27,652 nucleotides of DNA from Prevotellaceae bacterium UBA1391 (GCA_002305265.1 DBQP01000003.1:1-27652), one strand, 5' to 3'. Shown: positions 1 through 7,766, counted from the first letter of the stretch. Numbers and translations: made by a program. The notes: a model not told the origin generated them from the letters alone.

Positions 1-20
1 TGGTTTAGCGGACAGTAATA
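1..20. repeat. Left copy of a 20-bp terminal inverted repeat
   Basis: The first 20 bases are the exact reverse complement of 27630-27649. Sequence inside the two copies is unrelated. The simplest reading is the outer end of an insertion sequence present at both edges, cut off by the window or by an assembly break. No transposase is visible, so the element cannot be named. Confidence 0.7.
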
Positions 21-180
21 TTTCTAAAGCAGGGCAAAATTCATCTCCTCCCCTCACCATAGCCCTCACACGACATTTATTTAGTCCATGCGACATGCCA
101 AAAGCGCTGCGCGAGACATGTCCGGGCGCATTGCGCAGTCGGTGCAGCCGCTGCCATCGCGGTAATGGAGACCACTTGCC

Positions 181-376
181 ACGAAATTGTCGCGTACTTT
201 CCCCGCACTTGCAGTGTTCCTGCCCCGCACTTGCCGCATACCTTAACACAGTTGAAGCGCACCTTCCTCGCAGTTGACACGTACCCGCTTCGCACCTGTC
301 GCGCACCTTAACACAGTTGAAGCGCACCTTCCTCGCAGTTGACACGTACCCGCTTCGCACCTGCCGCGCACCTTCG
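181..376. repeat. Array of about nine 22-bp units with a 65-bp duplication
   Basis: The stretch divides into units starting near 181, 203, 225, 247, 269, 291, 312, 334 and 356, spaced 22 bp except for two of 21 bp. Units share a weak pattern of cgcac/cgcag + ttg near the left and gcacctt or gtaccc near the right. Positions 247-311 and 312-376 are a three-unit (65 bp) direct duplication, differing at 299 versus 364 and in the last two bases. It lies downstream of the terminator of the minus-strand gene at 697-1608, so it is probably not in that transcript. Confidence 0.75.
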
Positions 377-416
377 ACGCAGAATTCTTCAGACTTTCAG
401 CGATTTCTCCAAACGC

Positions 417-447
417 AAAAAGTGCATTCCGCTTTCGCGGAATGCAC
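417..447 (-). terminator. Intrinsic terminator, minus strand
   Basis: A perfect 11-bp stem (gtgcattccgc at 422-432 with its complement at 437-447) closes a loop that reads GAAA on the minus strand. It is followed on that strand by five T residues (complement of 417-421). It is the likely end of the transcript carrying the nucleotidyltransferase gene, about 250 bases beyond its stop. Confidence 0.75.
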
Positions 448-696
448 CCGAAAAAAAGATCCCGAAAAAAAGGGACAAACTACTGAAGTACTTGGCACGC
501 CATGGCCGGACGGCCGAGGGGAGGGAGTGTGGTATGCCTTTTTCCTTCAGTATGCCATTTTATGGTCGTCTCAGCTTCGCACCGGTGGTCCGGCACTGGC
601 GTGAGATGCCACGCTGCGAAAGCCGTAATGCCCGAGAGCGGTTCCAACGCTTGCGGTTGGGCGTCTGTGGCTCAGGCTCTCCAGCCTACGGGAGAC

Positions 697-1608
697 TCAC
701 CAGAGTTTTTCCGGATAGACACCGTCGGCGATCAGCTGTGCAATCCGAGCCACAGTTTCCTCGCGGTCGGCGGCATAAGTCACGCCAAACCACTTGCTGG
801 TCGTGTCGAGCACTTCCACCGTGGCCGTGCCTTCCTTGATGAGTTTGTTCACCATCAGCGGGATGAAGAACTCCGCCTTGAGGTTGCTGATGTTCTTCGG
901 ATCGGAAAGGAACTCTTTGAAGTATTCCTCGCTGTATTCGAAATAGTCCGGAGTGAAACCCCACATGTTCATGCTGACGGGGACGTTCTCGTCCAGACCG
1001 ACCCAGCTTCCGTTCTCATCCTTGAAGCTGATGACGCCGTCGATCCGCTTCACTTCGGAGCGCTCGACCACGTCTGTCAGGTGGTGGTTTTCGTCATAGA
1101 CGCAGATGCCGCGGGCCACGGAACCATTCTCACTGAGCGTGTTGCTGCAGCGGAAGCCGACCATGGAGTATTTGTTGCGCGAACCTTCGGGGAGGTTGGC
1201 CAGGAACTTTCCGACGGTCATGAAGGCGTCGCGACCATAGAAGTCGTCGCAATTGATGACGGCGAAAGGCTCCTTGATGATGTCTTTGCCCATGAGCACT
1301 GCATGGTTCGTGCCCCAGGGTTTTTCGCGTCCTTCGGGGGTGGAGAATCCGGCCGGAAGCGCGTCGAGGCTCTGGAAGCAGAGCTCGCATGGGATTTTAT
1401 CCTCGTACTTGGAGAGAATCTGCGTACGGAACTGCTCCTCGAAGTCCTTTCGGATGACCCAGACAATCTTTCCGAAGCCGGCCTGGATGGCGTCGTAGAT
1501 GGAGTAGTCCATGATTGTCTCGCCATTCGGACCCAGTCCGTCGAGCTGCTTGAGGCCTCCGTAGCGGCTGCCCATGCCGGCAGCGAGGAGAAATAGTGTT
1601 GGTTTCAT
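697..1608 (-). CDS. Nucleotidyltransferase family protein (NTP-transferase fold)
   Basis: A 303-residue protein of the sugar-phosphate nucleotidyltransferase type, which transfers NMP from an NTP to a phosphorylated substrate. The N-terminus has the signature LLAAGMGSRYGGLKQ (residues 7-21), where the glycine/arginine loop binds the nucleotide. The metal-site segment NCDDFYG is at 119-125. A conserved WGTNHAVL stretch is near 99-106. There is no signal peptide, so it should be cytosolic. The exact sugar or polyol phosphate cannot be told from sequence. It is monocistronic here, with rubredoxin upstream on the same strand nearly 200 bases away. A perfect 22-bp tandem duplication sits 25 bases before the ATG. 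The fold call is firm; substrate is unknown. Confidence 0.85.
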   Translation of the reverse strand: MKPTLFLLAAGMGSRYGGLKQLDGLGPNGETIMDYSIYDAIQAGFGKIVWVIRKDFEEQFRTQILSKYEDKIPCELCFQSLDALPAGFSTPEGREKPWGTNHAVLMGKDIIKEPFAVINCDDFYGRDAFMTVGKFLANLPEGSRNKYSMVGFRCSNTLSENGSVARGICVYDENHHLTDVVERSEVKRIDGVISFKDENGSWVGLDENVPVSMNMWGFTPDYFEYSEEYFKEFLSDPKNISNLKAEFFIPLMVNKLIKEGTATVEVLDTTSKWFGVTYAADREETVARIAQLIADGVYPEKLW

Positions 1609-1632
1609 TAATGATAGATTGTTGTAGTATAT

Positions 1633-1676
1633 GATGGTCTTTTCAGAACGGGGTGATGGTCTTTTCAGAACGGGGT
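1633..1676. repeat. Perfect tandem duplication of a 22-bp unit
   Basis: Positions 1633-1654 and 1655-1676 are identical. The unit begins gatggtct and ends acggggt. It sits 25-68 bases upstream of the nucleotidyltransferase start, where a promoter or leader would be. The unit length matches the period of the arrays elsewhere in the window. Confidence 0.9.
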
Positions 1677-1805
1677 ACGGTTGTGCAGCGTCAAGAGACT
1701 TGTTCGCGGTGTGTGGAGCATACCGGAAGGGCCCGTTGTGTCGGGTGCTGCCGGTGTGCTGCCGCGCTTCTGTCGCCTGACGGCTGCATATCCTGCGCTA
1801 TTGGA

Positions 1806-1973
1806 TCAGTCTTCCAAGGGCGAGAACTCGTCGGTGCCTACGCCGCAAAGCGGGCACTCAAAGTTTTCTGGAAGATCTTCAAATGCAGTTCCGGGAGCAA
1901 CGCCCTGGTCGGGTGCGCCTACTTCGGGGTCATATTCCCAACCGCAGACGTCGCATACATACTTCTTTGCCAT
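1806..1973 (-). CDS. Rubredoxin
   Basis: A 55-residue cytosolic electron carrier with one iron held by four cysteines. The ligands are C7 and C10 (CDVCG) and C40 and C43 (CPLCGVG). The length and the YDPEVGAPDQG core are standard for the family. A longer open frame extends upstream to 2072, but the family begins at the MAKKYVC methionine, so I start at 1973. In anaerobes rubredoxins feed electrons to oxygen and peroxide detoxifying enzymes. The neighbours here (malate dehydrogenase upstream, nucleotidyltransferase downstream) do not point to a partner. A terminator at 2035-2084 separates it from mdh, so it probably has its own promoter, though I could not find a clear TAnnTTTG element. Confidence 0.93.
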   Translation of the reverse strand: MAKKYVCDVCGWEYDPEVGAPDQGVAPGTAFEDLPENFECPLCGVGTDEFSPLED

Positions 1974-2034
1974 AATGATTGTGGTTTTTGGGTTAAACAA
2001 TAAGTTTCCTGGGTTTTTCTCACTGAAAGAAAGA

Positions 2035-2084
2035 GACAAAACCGACGTAGAGGATGTGCCTTGCGGTTGCATCCCTGCGTCGGT
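2035..2084 (-). terminator. Intrinsic terminator after mdh
   Basis: Arms at 2041-2056 and 2070-2084 pair over about 14 bases with one bulge and one mismatch. On the minus strand the stem runs into ggtttt and a pyrimidine-rich tract. It lies 60 bases past the mdh stop, before rubredoxin. Confidence 0.65.
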
Positions 2085-2144
2085 CTTGCTGAGAGAGTGG
2101 TTCTCTGTCGCGGCGCACCCAGCGTAGACCGAGCGCAGATGGGA

Positions 2145-3137
2145 TCAGAGGTTCGGGTTCAGGGTCTTCCAATCCTCAACGGGCGGAATGATGCCCAGCG
2201 AGATGATTTCGTCGCGCATCTTCTGCAGGTGCTCGTAGCTCTTGTTGAGGTCGGCCAGCTCTTCCGGTGTGCCCTGTGGCTGGACGAAGTGAACGCCGTC
2301 CTTGTCGAGCGTGGTGGGCATGGCCATCATCACGTTCTTATAGCCGCACTTGTCGCAGTTGACGTAGCAGCCTGCGGGCAGTGTGAAGGGATCTCCGCCC
2401 ATGGCTGCTTCGATCATCTTGATGGAGCAGTACGAGGGGCTCTGGAAGGAGCTGCGTCCGCGGAGCTTTATGATGTTGCTGCCGCCCTGGGTGGTGCGCA
2501 GCTTGATGTCGGCGAAGCGCTCCTCGCTGAGGTTCTTGTCGGCAAGTGCAACGCCGTCGATCTTCACGTGGCTGGCGAAGACGGCCATCTGCTCGCCGTG
2601 GCCGCCGTAGGTCTGTGCGCCGGTCACCTTGTCCTGAGCTACGCCGAACTCCTGTGCGAGGGCCTGCTGCAGGCGTGTGGAGTCGAGGGCTGCGAGGGAT
2701 GTGAGCTGGTTGGGCTTCAGTCCGCTGTGGATGAGGGCGGTGAGTGCGGTTACGTCGGCGGGGTTGAAGATGACCACGACGTGCTTCACGTCGGGGCAAT
2801 ACTGCTTGATGTAGTCGCCGAACTCTGCGGCAATCTGACAGTTGCCCTTGAGGAGGTCCTCACGGGTCATGCCTTCCTTGCGGGGAGCGCCACCGCTGGA
2901 GACGATGTATTTAGCGCCTGTGAAAGCCTCTTCGGGGTTGGTTGTCCACGTGATGTTCACGCCAGGGAAGGCGCACTGCTGCAGCTCGTCGGCCACACCG
3001 TGAACGCCTGGCTCGAAGATGTCGTACAGACAGATGTTGGGTGTGAGGCCGAGCATGAGGGCGCTCTGTGCCATGTTGGATCCGATCATGCCGCCGGCAC
3101 CAACAATCAAAAGTTTCTCGTTCGTCAGAAATGCCAT
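2145..3137 (-). CDS. mdh: Malate dehydrogenase (NAD)
   Basis: A 330-residue cytosolic enzyme of the LDH/MDH superfamily interconverting malate and oxaloacetate. In Bacteroidales it belongs to the branch that reduces oxaloacetate on the way to fumarate and succinate. The NAD-binding glycine loop is GAGGMIGS (13-20), with an acidic residue at D39 ending the second strand. The substrate loop GGAPRKEGMTR (82-92) supplies arginines R86 and R92. NPADV is at 125-129, LDSTR (151-155) gives D152 and R155, and the catalytic histidine is H180 in YGGHGEQ. The start is the first ATG and agrees with the usual N-terminus. It has its own -7 element at 3227-3234 and a terminator at 2035-2084, so it looks monocistronic. 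The spacer upstream is filled with repeat arrays. Confidence 0.95.
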   Translation of the reverse strand: MAFLTNEKLLIVGAGGMIGSNMAQSALMLGLTPNICLYDIFEPGVHGVADELQQCAFPGVNITWTTNPEEAFTGAKYIVSSGGAPRKEGMTREDLLKGNCQIAAEFGDYIKQYCPDVKHVVVIFNPADVTALTALIHSGLKPNQLTSLAALDSTRLQQALAQEFGVAQDKVTGAQTYGGHGEQMAVFASHVKIDGVALADKNLSEERFADIKLRTTQGGSNIIKLRGRSSFQSPSYCSIKMIEAAMGGDPFTLPAGCYVNCDKCGYKNVMMAMPTTLDKDGVHFVQPQGTPEELADLNKSYEHLQKMRDEIISLGIIPPVEDWKTLNPNL

Positions 3138-3226
3138 AATAACAGTTTTATTTTTTTGTTTTACTGAATGTGCCTGTTCGTGCCCTGCTCCAGCCGTTGC
3201 GGTGCAGCATGGGGACTTAATGGATG

Positions 3227-3234
3227 CAAATATA
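3227..3234 (-). promoter_or_regulatory. Candidate -7 element for mdh
   Basis: The minus strand reads TATATTTG, matching the Bacteroidetes -7 consensus TAnnTTTG, about 90 bases before the mdh ATG. I see no good TTTG at the -33 position. Confidence 0.55.
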
Positions 3235-3435
3235 CTGATTTCTTTCTAAGCATGCCACTTTTTCGTCGACAATTTTTTTCGATTCCTTCGCCGTCCTTGC
3301 GAAAAGGGAGTGTTTTGGCATGTGCGGAATGCAAATGGGCGGGGCGCGGATGGCTGTATTTCAGGGCGGCGGTCGGCTGTTTTCCTGAGCTGCGGCGACT
3401 GTCGAGGTGGGCGGGACGGAGGCTTGTAGAGACAA

Positions 3436-3699
3436 GCCGGCAGTCGGGATCGGAAACGAGTGCGTTCGTTTTTCTTTTCGGACGCAGTCGAAAATGGAAA
3501 CGAGTGCGTTCGTTTTTTTTCATGAAGGCCTTCGTGTTGATGCAAGAAGGCCTTCGTCGCGCTACGAGAAGGCCTTCGCAATGCAACGAGAAGGCCTTCG
3601 CAATGCAACGAGAAGGCCTTCGCAATTCGACGAGAAGAGCTTTGCGCACTGGCAGGAGTGTGCGCGAACGGAACGGAGACTGCGCCGAAGGAGGGCGCA
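3436..3699. repeat. Array of twelve 22-bp units with a GANNGCNNTC slot
   Basis: A 10-bp element recurs at exactly 22-bp steps: 3436 GCCGGCAGTC, 3458 GAGTGCGTTC, 3480 GGACGCAGTC, 3502 GAGTGCGTTC, then GAAGGCCTTC at 3524, 3546, 3568, 3590 and 3612, degenerate GAAGAGCTTT at 3634, and weaker matches at 3656 and 3678. GAAGGCCTTC is a perfect palindrome; the others fit or nearly fit GANNGCNNTC. The 12-bp spacers vary, except that two adjacent units (3568-3611) are nearly identical. GAGTGCGTTC is close to the reverse complement of GAACGCAGTC, so the slot is filled in both orientations. The region is open on both strands in several frames, but a 22-bp period is not a codon multiple, so coding is unlikely. 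Confidence 0.9.
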
Positions 3700-3758
3700 G
3701 GCTGCTGGGGAAAATGGAAAAAAGGGAGGGTGCGAGGCGGCAGAGTCGGGGAAAACTG

Positions 3759-3766
3759 TATTTTTG
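3759..3766 (+). promoter_or_regulatory. Possible -7 element facing the GH43 gene
   Basis: TATTTTTG fits TAnnTTTG, but no -33 TTTG is evident. If used, transcription would start near 3773 and the GH43 mRNA would carry the 66-bp repeats in a leader of about 370 bases. Confidence 0.3.
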
Positions 3767-3896
3767 CAGGGGAACGCCCTGCTGCGGACTGAGCGGCGCT
3801 TGCCGACTGTGCGGCAGGAGGCGACGCCAGAGAAAAACACGGGAACGCCTGTCGGCGCGCCACCGGTAGCGCAGGCGCTGCTGTCTGCCTACCGCG

Positions 3897-4131
3897 GCTT
3901 CGTCTGCTGACAAAACTACTTGCATCACCCCACCCTGCATGTTGAAGAAACGTCGGCAGGAAGGCTTCTGCTGCTGACGAGAACCACGCATCACCCCACC
4001 CTGCATGATGAAGAGATATCGGCTGAAAGGCTTTTTTCACCGACGAAAACCACACATCATTCAGCCTTATAGAATGAAGAAACGTCGGCAGGAAGGCTTC
4101 TTCTGCTGACGAAAACCACGCATCATTCACC
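3897..4131. repeat. Tandem repeat, 66-67-bp unit, about 3.5 copies
   Basis: Copies begin at gctt at 3897 (67 bp), 3964 (66 bp), 4030 (66 bp) and 4096 (partial). Each contains a run like ctgctgacgaaaaccac, then catcac or catcatt, then gaagaaacgtcggcaggaag. The last copy merges into the bases just before the GH43 start. The unit equals three times 22 bp. On the minus strand it would encode a 22-residue repeat with DAWFSS and AFLPTFL blocks, but two frames are open and no gene-like context supports translation. Confidence 0.88.
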
Positions 4132-4146
4132 TTGACTTTTATACAC

Positions 4147-5742
4147 ATGATGAGACACATGCTACGCTTGCTGCTGCTTTGTTTGTGCCTGTGCGCTACG
4201 ATGGCGGCAGGTGCTCAGTTTCGATCGATTCGCAACGACTGCTTTTGGGACGCGGCCGACGGCCGGCCCATCTACAGTCAGGGTGGCGGCATCTTCCGCT
4301 TTCCCGACCCTGCCACGGGGCAGGAGCACTACTACTGGTACGGGGTGCACTATCGGGGCGCGGAGACATACCGGAATGCGCCCGTGGCCAAGAACGAGGA
4401 CACGCGGTTTGTGGCGGTCACGTGCTACCGGTCGGACAATCTGGTCGACTGGACGTTTGTCGGCAACGTGCTGACACCCGAGGCCGTGGGGCGCGCCTCG
4501 TGGGTGGGGCGGATGGGCGTGACCTACGTGGGCGAGATGCAGACGTACGCCCTATTCATCCAGTGCAACAACAAGGTGCTGGTGGCCACGTGCGACCGGC
4601 CGACGGGCCCGTTCGTGCGGCACAACCTGATCGACATGACGCCGATGATCGGTACGCCGAACACGGGCGACCAGACGGTCTTCACCGACGACGACGGACG
4701 CTCCTATCTGGTGTATTCCTACGGACAGGGGCGGAGCCGCATCTATCTGTCGGAAATCGGCGTGACGGACGGCAAGGTGGGGCTGAAGGACTGCAAGGAG
4801 GTGTTTCGCGGAGCGGGGCGCGAGGGCAACTGCATGTTCAAGTACAAGGGGCGGTATTATCTGTGCGCGTCGGACTTGTACGGATGGAACGCCTCGAACG
4901 TGTATTTCCTGTCGGCCGACGAGGTGGGCGGGCCCTATCTGCCGACGAACGAGATGCTGAAGATGGAGAACGCGTCGCCCGACTTCGGGCATGTGACGCA
5001 GACGGGCTTTTTCTGCACGGTGAGGGGCAGCCGCGAGGAGACCGTGGTCTACTGCGGCGACCGCTGGGCCGACTTTGCGGGCAACGGCTACGGCTACAAC
5101 CAGTGGGTGCCGATTTCGTTCGTCGACGGCGCACCGCACTTCAACTCGCTCAGTCACTGGGAACTCGACGCCGCGACGGGCGAATGGCGCGTGGGGGCGG
5201 AGAACAACTACGTGAGGAACGGGAGTTTCGAGGCCGACCGCGTGCACATCCCCAGTGCCCGCAAGCCGGTGCAGGACTTTCTCTCGGGCTGGACGACCGT
5301 GGTGGTGCGCGGAAACGCCGTCGGTGTGGGCCGTCCGGGCTCACCGGTGCTCAATGTGGAGAACTCTGTGGCCGACCGCGCGGTGGTGACGGGCAATTTC
5401 TCGCTGTGCATGAGCGACAGTGTGGATTTCCATCGGCGCGTCTTCCAGACGCTGACATCGACGCGCGACGTGCCGCTGCGCGATGGCGTCTACACGATGC
5501 GCGCCCAGGTGAGCCGCGAGGGACGCCTGGGCCGGATGCGCATGTACGCTACGGCCAATGGAAAAACCGTCTCGGCCGACATGCGGCGGGACGGCGACGG
5601 ATGGCAACGGGTGGAGTTGGGCCAGATTGAGGTGAGGAACGGACGTGTGGAAATCGGTTTCGACGTCGAGGGAGAGGCGCTGGCCCGGTGCCGGATAGAC
5701 GACGTCGAACTGATTCGGACGGACGATGTCCCCGGGGCTTAG
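4147..5742 (+). CDS. Secreted glycoside hydrolase family 43 protein
   Basis: A 531-residue exported glycosidase. Residues 1-23 form a signal peptide with a leucine/cysteine core ending AAGA before Q24. A five-bladed propeller fills roughly 28-345. Visible blade motifs are GGGIFRFP, YYWYGVHY, CYRSDNLVDW, TGDQTVFTDDDG (D175), REGNCMFKYKGRYYL (E226, likely catalytic acid), LYGWNAS and YCGDRW. This set resembles the GH43 branch that includes exo-beta-1,3-galactanases (subfamilies 24/34). In that branch a glutamine replaces the general base, and Q285 is a candidate here. Residues about 355-531 look like a beta-sandwich carbohydrate-binding module starting NYVRNGSFE. An upstream TTG at 4132 is in frame, but the ATG at 4147 gives the proper signal peptide. 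It stands alone, with no SusC/SusD nearby, and converges on the Fur gene. Substrate is unproven. Confidence 0.85.
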   Translation: MMRHMLRLLLLCLCLCATMAAGAQFRSIRNDCFWDAADGRPIYSQGGGIFRFPDPATGQEHYYWYGVHYRGAETYRNAPVAKNEDTRFVAVTCYRSDNLVDWTFVGNVLTPEAVGRASWVGRMGVTYVGEMQTYALFIQCNNKVLVATCDRPTGPFVRHNLIDMTPMIGTPNTGDQTVFTDDDGRSYLVYSYGQGRSRIYLSEIGVTDGKVGLKDCKEVFRGAGREGNCMFKYKGRYYLCASDLYGWNASNVYFLSADEVGGPYLPTNEMLKMENASPDFGHVTQTGFFCTVRGSREETVVYCGDRWADFAGNGYGYNQWVPISFVDGAPHFNSLSHWELDAATGEWRVGAENNYVRNGSFEADRVHIPSARKPVQDFLSGWTTVVVRGNAVGVGRPGSPVLNVENSVADRAVVTGNFSLCMSDSVDFHRRVFQTLTSTRDVPLRDGVYTMRAQVSREGRLGRMRMYATANGKTVSADMRRDGDGWQRVELGQIEVRNGRVEIGFDVEGEALARCRIDDVELIRTDDVPGA

Positions 5743-5787
5743 GGACACGGCCAGCTGCGCGCAAGGCAGACGGTAGCACACGACGGG

Positions 5788-6216
5788 CTACGGCTTTCTG
5801 CAATGCGGGCAAAGCCCCTTGACGAGGTAGCTGCGGCTCTCGACCGTATAGCCTTCGGCGAGAGCGATGTGGGGTACGGGAATGGAGTCGAGACAATACG
5901 TGCGACGGCAACGCGTGCAGAAAAAATGGACATGTTCGTCCTCGTCTGCCGCGTTGCCGTCGTCTGTCGTATGGTGGTTGCCTTCACAGAGCTCGTATTT
6001 CAGGCTGCCCGACCCGTCGTCGATCTCATGCACGAGGTGGTGCTCGGCGAAGAGGCGGAGCACGCGGAAGACGGAGGACTTGTCGAGCGAGTCGAGGGCG
6101 TCCTCAATCTGCATGAGCGACATGGGAAAGGCGGACGCGGCGAGGCACCGCGCCACGAGCAGGCGGTTGGCGGTGGGGCGGACGCCTGCGGACTGCAGCA
6201 GCGCTTCGGTCGTCAT
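5788..6216 (-). CDS. Fur-family transcriptional regulator
   Basis: A 142-residue metal-responsive repressor of the Fur/Zur/PerR type. An N-terminal winged helix covers about 1-65 (GVRPTANRLLVARCL, DALDSLDKSSVFRVLRLF). The C-terminal half has two CxxC pairs, C100/C103 and C136/C139, the structural zinc site. A histidine/acid-rich segment HHTTDDGNAADEDEHVHF (81-98) contributes metal ligands and is acidic and somewhat long. It is too divergent to assign Fe, Zn, Mn or peroxide sensing. The ATG overlaps the stop of the preceding LeuA-like gene by four bases (ATGA), so it is co-transcribed and probably translationally coupled as the last gene of the leu operon. A longer open frame exists upstream but overlaps that enzyme in another phase and is false. 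Confidence 0.9.
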   Translation of the reverse strand: MTTEALLQSAGVRPTANRLLVARCLAASAFPMSLMQIEDALDSLDKSSVFRVLRLFAEHHLVHEIDDGSGSLKYELCEGNHHTTDDGNAADEDEHVHFFCTRCRRTYCLDSIPVPHIALAEGYTVESRSYLVKGLCPHCRKP

Positions 6217-7766
6217 GTGGCGGAAGGGTCGCTGCGGCGCGCCAACTCGCCCTCCACGAGGTTGAGCATCTTCATGGTGGCCTTGATGGCAGCCTCGGTC
6301 TGGTCGGCGTCGAGGCCGCGTGTGCGGTAGTTGCGTCCCTCGTGCTGCCAGGTGATGACGGTCTGGACGAGCGCGTCTGTACGGCCTCCGGGGGGGATGG
6401 ACACCGCATAGTTGATGAGCCAGGGAAAGGGGCGGCTGAGGCGGTCGCGGTAGATGCTGCGCACGGCGTGCACGAAGGCATCGTACATACCGTCGCCCGT
6501 GGCCGACTCCTCGAAGATCTGTCCGTCGACTTCCAGCTTCACGCTGGCCATCGGACGCAGTCCCTGCGCCGTGCTCACCATGTAGCTCACGAGTTTCACG
6601 CGCTCTTCGGGCGTGTCGTGCTTCAACACGTCGCTCACGATGTAGGGCAGGTCCTCTTGCGTGACGAGCTGTTTCTTGTCGCCAAGCTCGATGATGCGCT
6701 GTGTGACGCGGCGCGTCTGCTCCGGCGTGAGCTCGAGTCCGAGTTCCTCGAGATTGCGCAGGATGTTGGCTTTGCCGCTGTTCTTGCCCAGCGCATACTC
6801 GCGCTTGCGGCCGAAACGCTCCGGCATGAGGGCCGAGAAGTAGAGATTGTTCTTCGAGTCGCCGTCGGCATGGACACCCGCCACCTGCGTAAAGACATTC
6901 TCGCCGACGACGGGCATGTTCTGTGCGACGGCGATGCCGCTGAAGCTCTCGACCAGGCGCGAGGCTCCGAAGAGCTGGTCTTCCTGTATGGAGGTAGCCA
7001 CGCCAAGCTGGTCTTTCAGCACGGCCTGCACACTGGCCAGGGGCACGTTGCCGGCACGCTCGCCCAGCCCGTTCACGCAGGTGTGCACGCCGCCACAGCC
7101 GGACTTGACGGCTGCGAGCACGTTGGCCACGCCGAGGTCGTAGTCGTTGTGCGCATGGAAGTCGAACCGGAGGCTCGGGAACCACTCCACCATTTGGCTG
7201 ACGAAGCGCGAAACTTCGTCGGGGGTGAGGATGCCGAGCGTGTCGGGCAGCAGGAAGCGGCGGATGGGGAGGTCGGACAGCGCCTCGACGAGACCGTGGA
7301 CGTAGTCGGGCGAATTGCGCATGCCGTTGCTCCAGTCTTCGAGATAGACGTTGACGCTCATCCCCTGCTGCACGGCATAGGTGATGGTGGCGCGGATGTC
7401 GGCCGCATGCTCTTCCTGTGTCTTGCGGAGCTGGTGGCGTGCATGGTGCTCGGAGCCTTTGCAAAGGAGGTTCACGACACGGCAGCCGCAGGAGAGAATC
7501 CAGTCGACTGAGGTCTGTCCGTCGACAAAGCCCAGCACTTCCACGCGCTCGAGCATGTTGGCCTGTCGGGCCCAGCGGCAGATGGCCGTGACGGTGTCTT
7601 TTTCTCCGTCGCTCACACGGGCCGAGGCCACTTCGATGCGGTCGACCCGCACGTCGCGCAAGAGCATGCGCGCCAGGCTCAGTTTCTCGTGCATCACGAA
7701 GCTCACGCCACTGGTCTGCTCGCCGTCGCGGAGCGTGGTGTCCATGATTTCTATGTGATTCAACAT
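6213..7766 (-). CDS. Second 2-isopropylmalate / citramalate synthase-like enzyme
   Basis: A 517-residue member of the alpha-isopropylmalate/homocitrate synthase family, which condenses acetyl-CoA with a 2-oxo acid. TLRDGEQ (11-17) starts the TIM barrel, the metal-binding HAHND is at 204-208, and GLGERAGN is at 233-240. The C-terminal part (about 375-505, with the SATGDGMYDAF segment) is a LeuA dimerisation/allosteric domain. It differs strongly from leuA upstream in this operon, for example carrying GSEHHARHQL, so it is a paralogue rather than a duplicate. From memory, Bacteroides leu operons carry such a gene after leuD and before leuB. Citramalate synthase (an isoleucine precursor route) or a second IPM synthase are the main options; sequence alone does not decide. 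It follows leuD by 153 bases and overlaps the Fur gene by four. Confidence 0.88.
   Translation of the reverse strand: MLNHIEIMDTTLRDGEQTSGVSFVMHEKLSLARMLLRDVRVDRIEVASARVSDGEKDTVTAICRWARQANMLERVEVLGFVDGQTSVDWILSCGCRVVNLLCKGSEHHARHQLRKTQEEHAADIRATITYAVQQGMSVNVYLEDWSNGMRNSPDYVHGLVEALSDLPIRRFLLPDTLGILTPDEVSRFVSQMVEWFPSLRFDFHAHNDYDLGVANVLAAVKSGCGGVHTCVNGLGERAGNVPLASVQAVLKDQLGVATSIQEDQLFGASRLVESFSGIAVAQNMPVVGENVFTQVAGVHADGDSKNNLYFSALMPERFGRKREYALGKNSGKANILRNLEELGLELTPEQTRRVTQRIIELGDKKQLVTQEDLPYIVSDVLKHDTPEERVKLVSYMVSTAQGLRPMASVKLEVDGQIFEESATGDGMYDAFVHAVRSIYRDRLSRPFPWLINYAVSIPPGGRTDALVQTVITWQHEGRNYRTRGLDADQTEAAIKATMKMLNLVEGELARRSDPSAT

Larger units (their letters stand above)
21..696. other. Gene-free left region
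   Basis: No reading frame here looks like a real protein; the open frames are short, low-complexity and overlap repeats. The region holds the repeat array at 181-376 and the terminator at 417-447. A short direct repeat (cccgaaaaaaag, twice) lies at about 447-472. I see nothing else in 448-696. Confidence 0.6.

Noticed and set aside
3436..3699. CRISPR array
   Set aside because: The repeated element is about 10 bp with 12-bp spacers, far below CRISPR sizes. Slots vary and no cas gene is present.
3246..4160. 304-codon minus-strand frame with 22-residue repeats (DAWFSS, AFLPTFL)
   Set aside because: The 66-bp unit is a codon multiple, so repeats stay open automatically, and a second minus frame is also open over the same region. 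The rest is Arg/Ser-rich and crosses the 22-bp array. Kept only as a remote possibility.
5727..5747. Terminator between GH43 and the Fur gene (tgtccc/gggaca inverted repeat)
   Set aside because: Only six-base arms that overlap the GH43 stop, without a T-tract on either strand.
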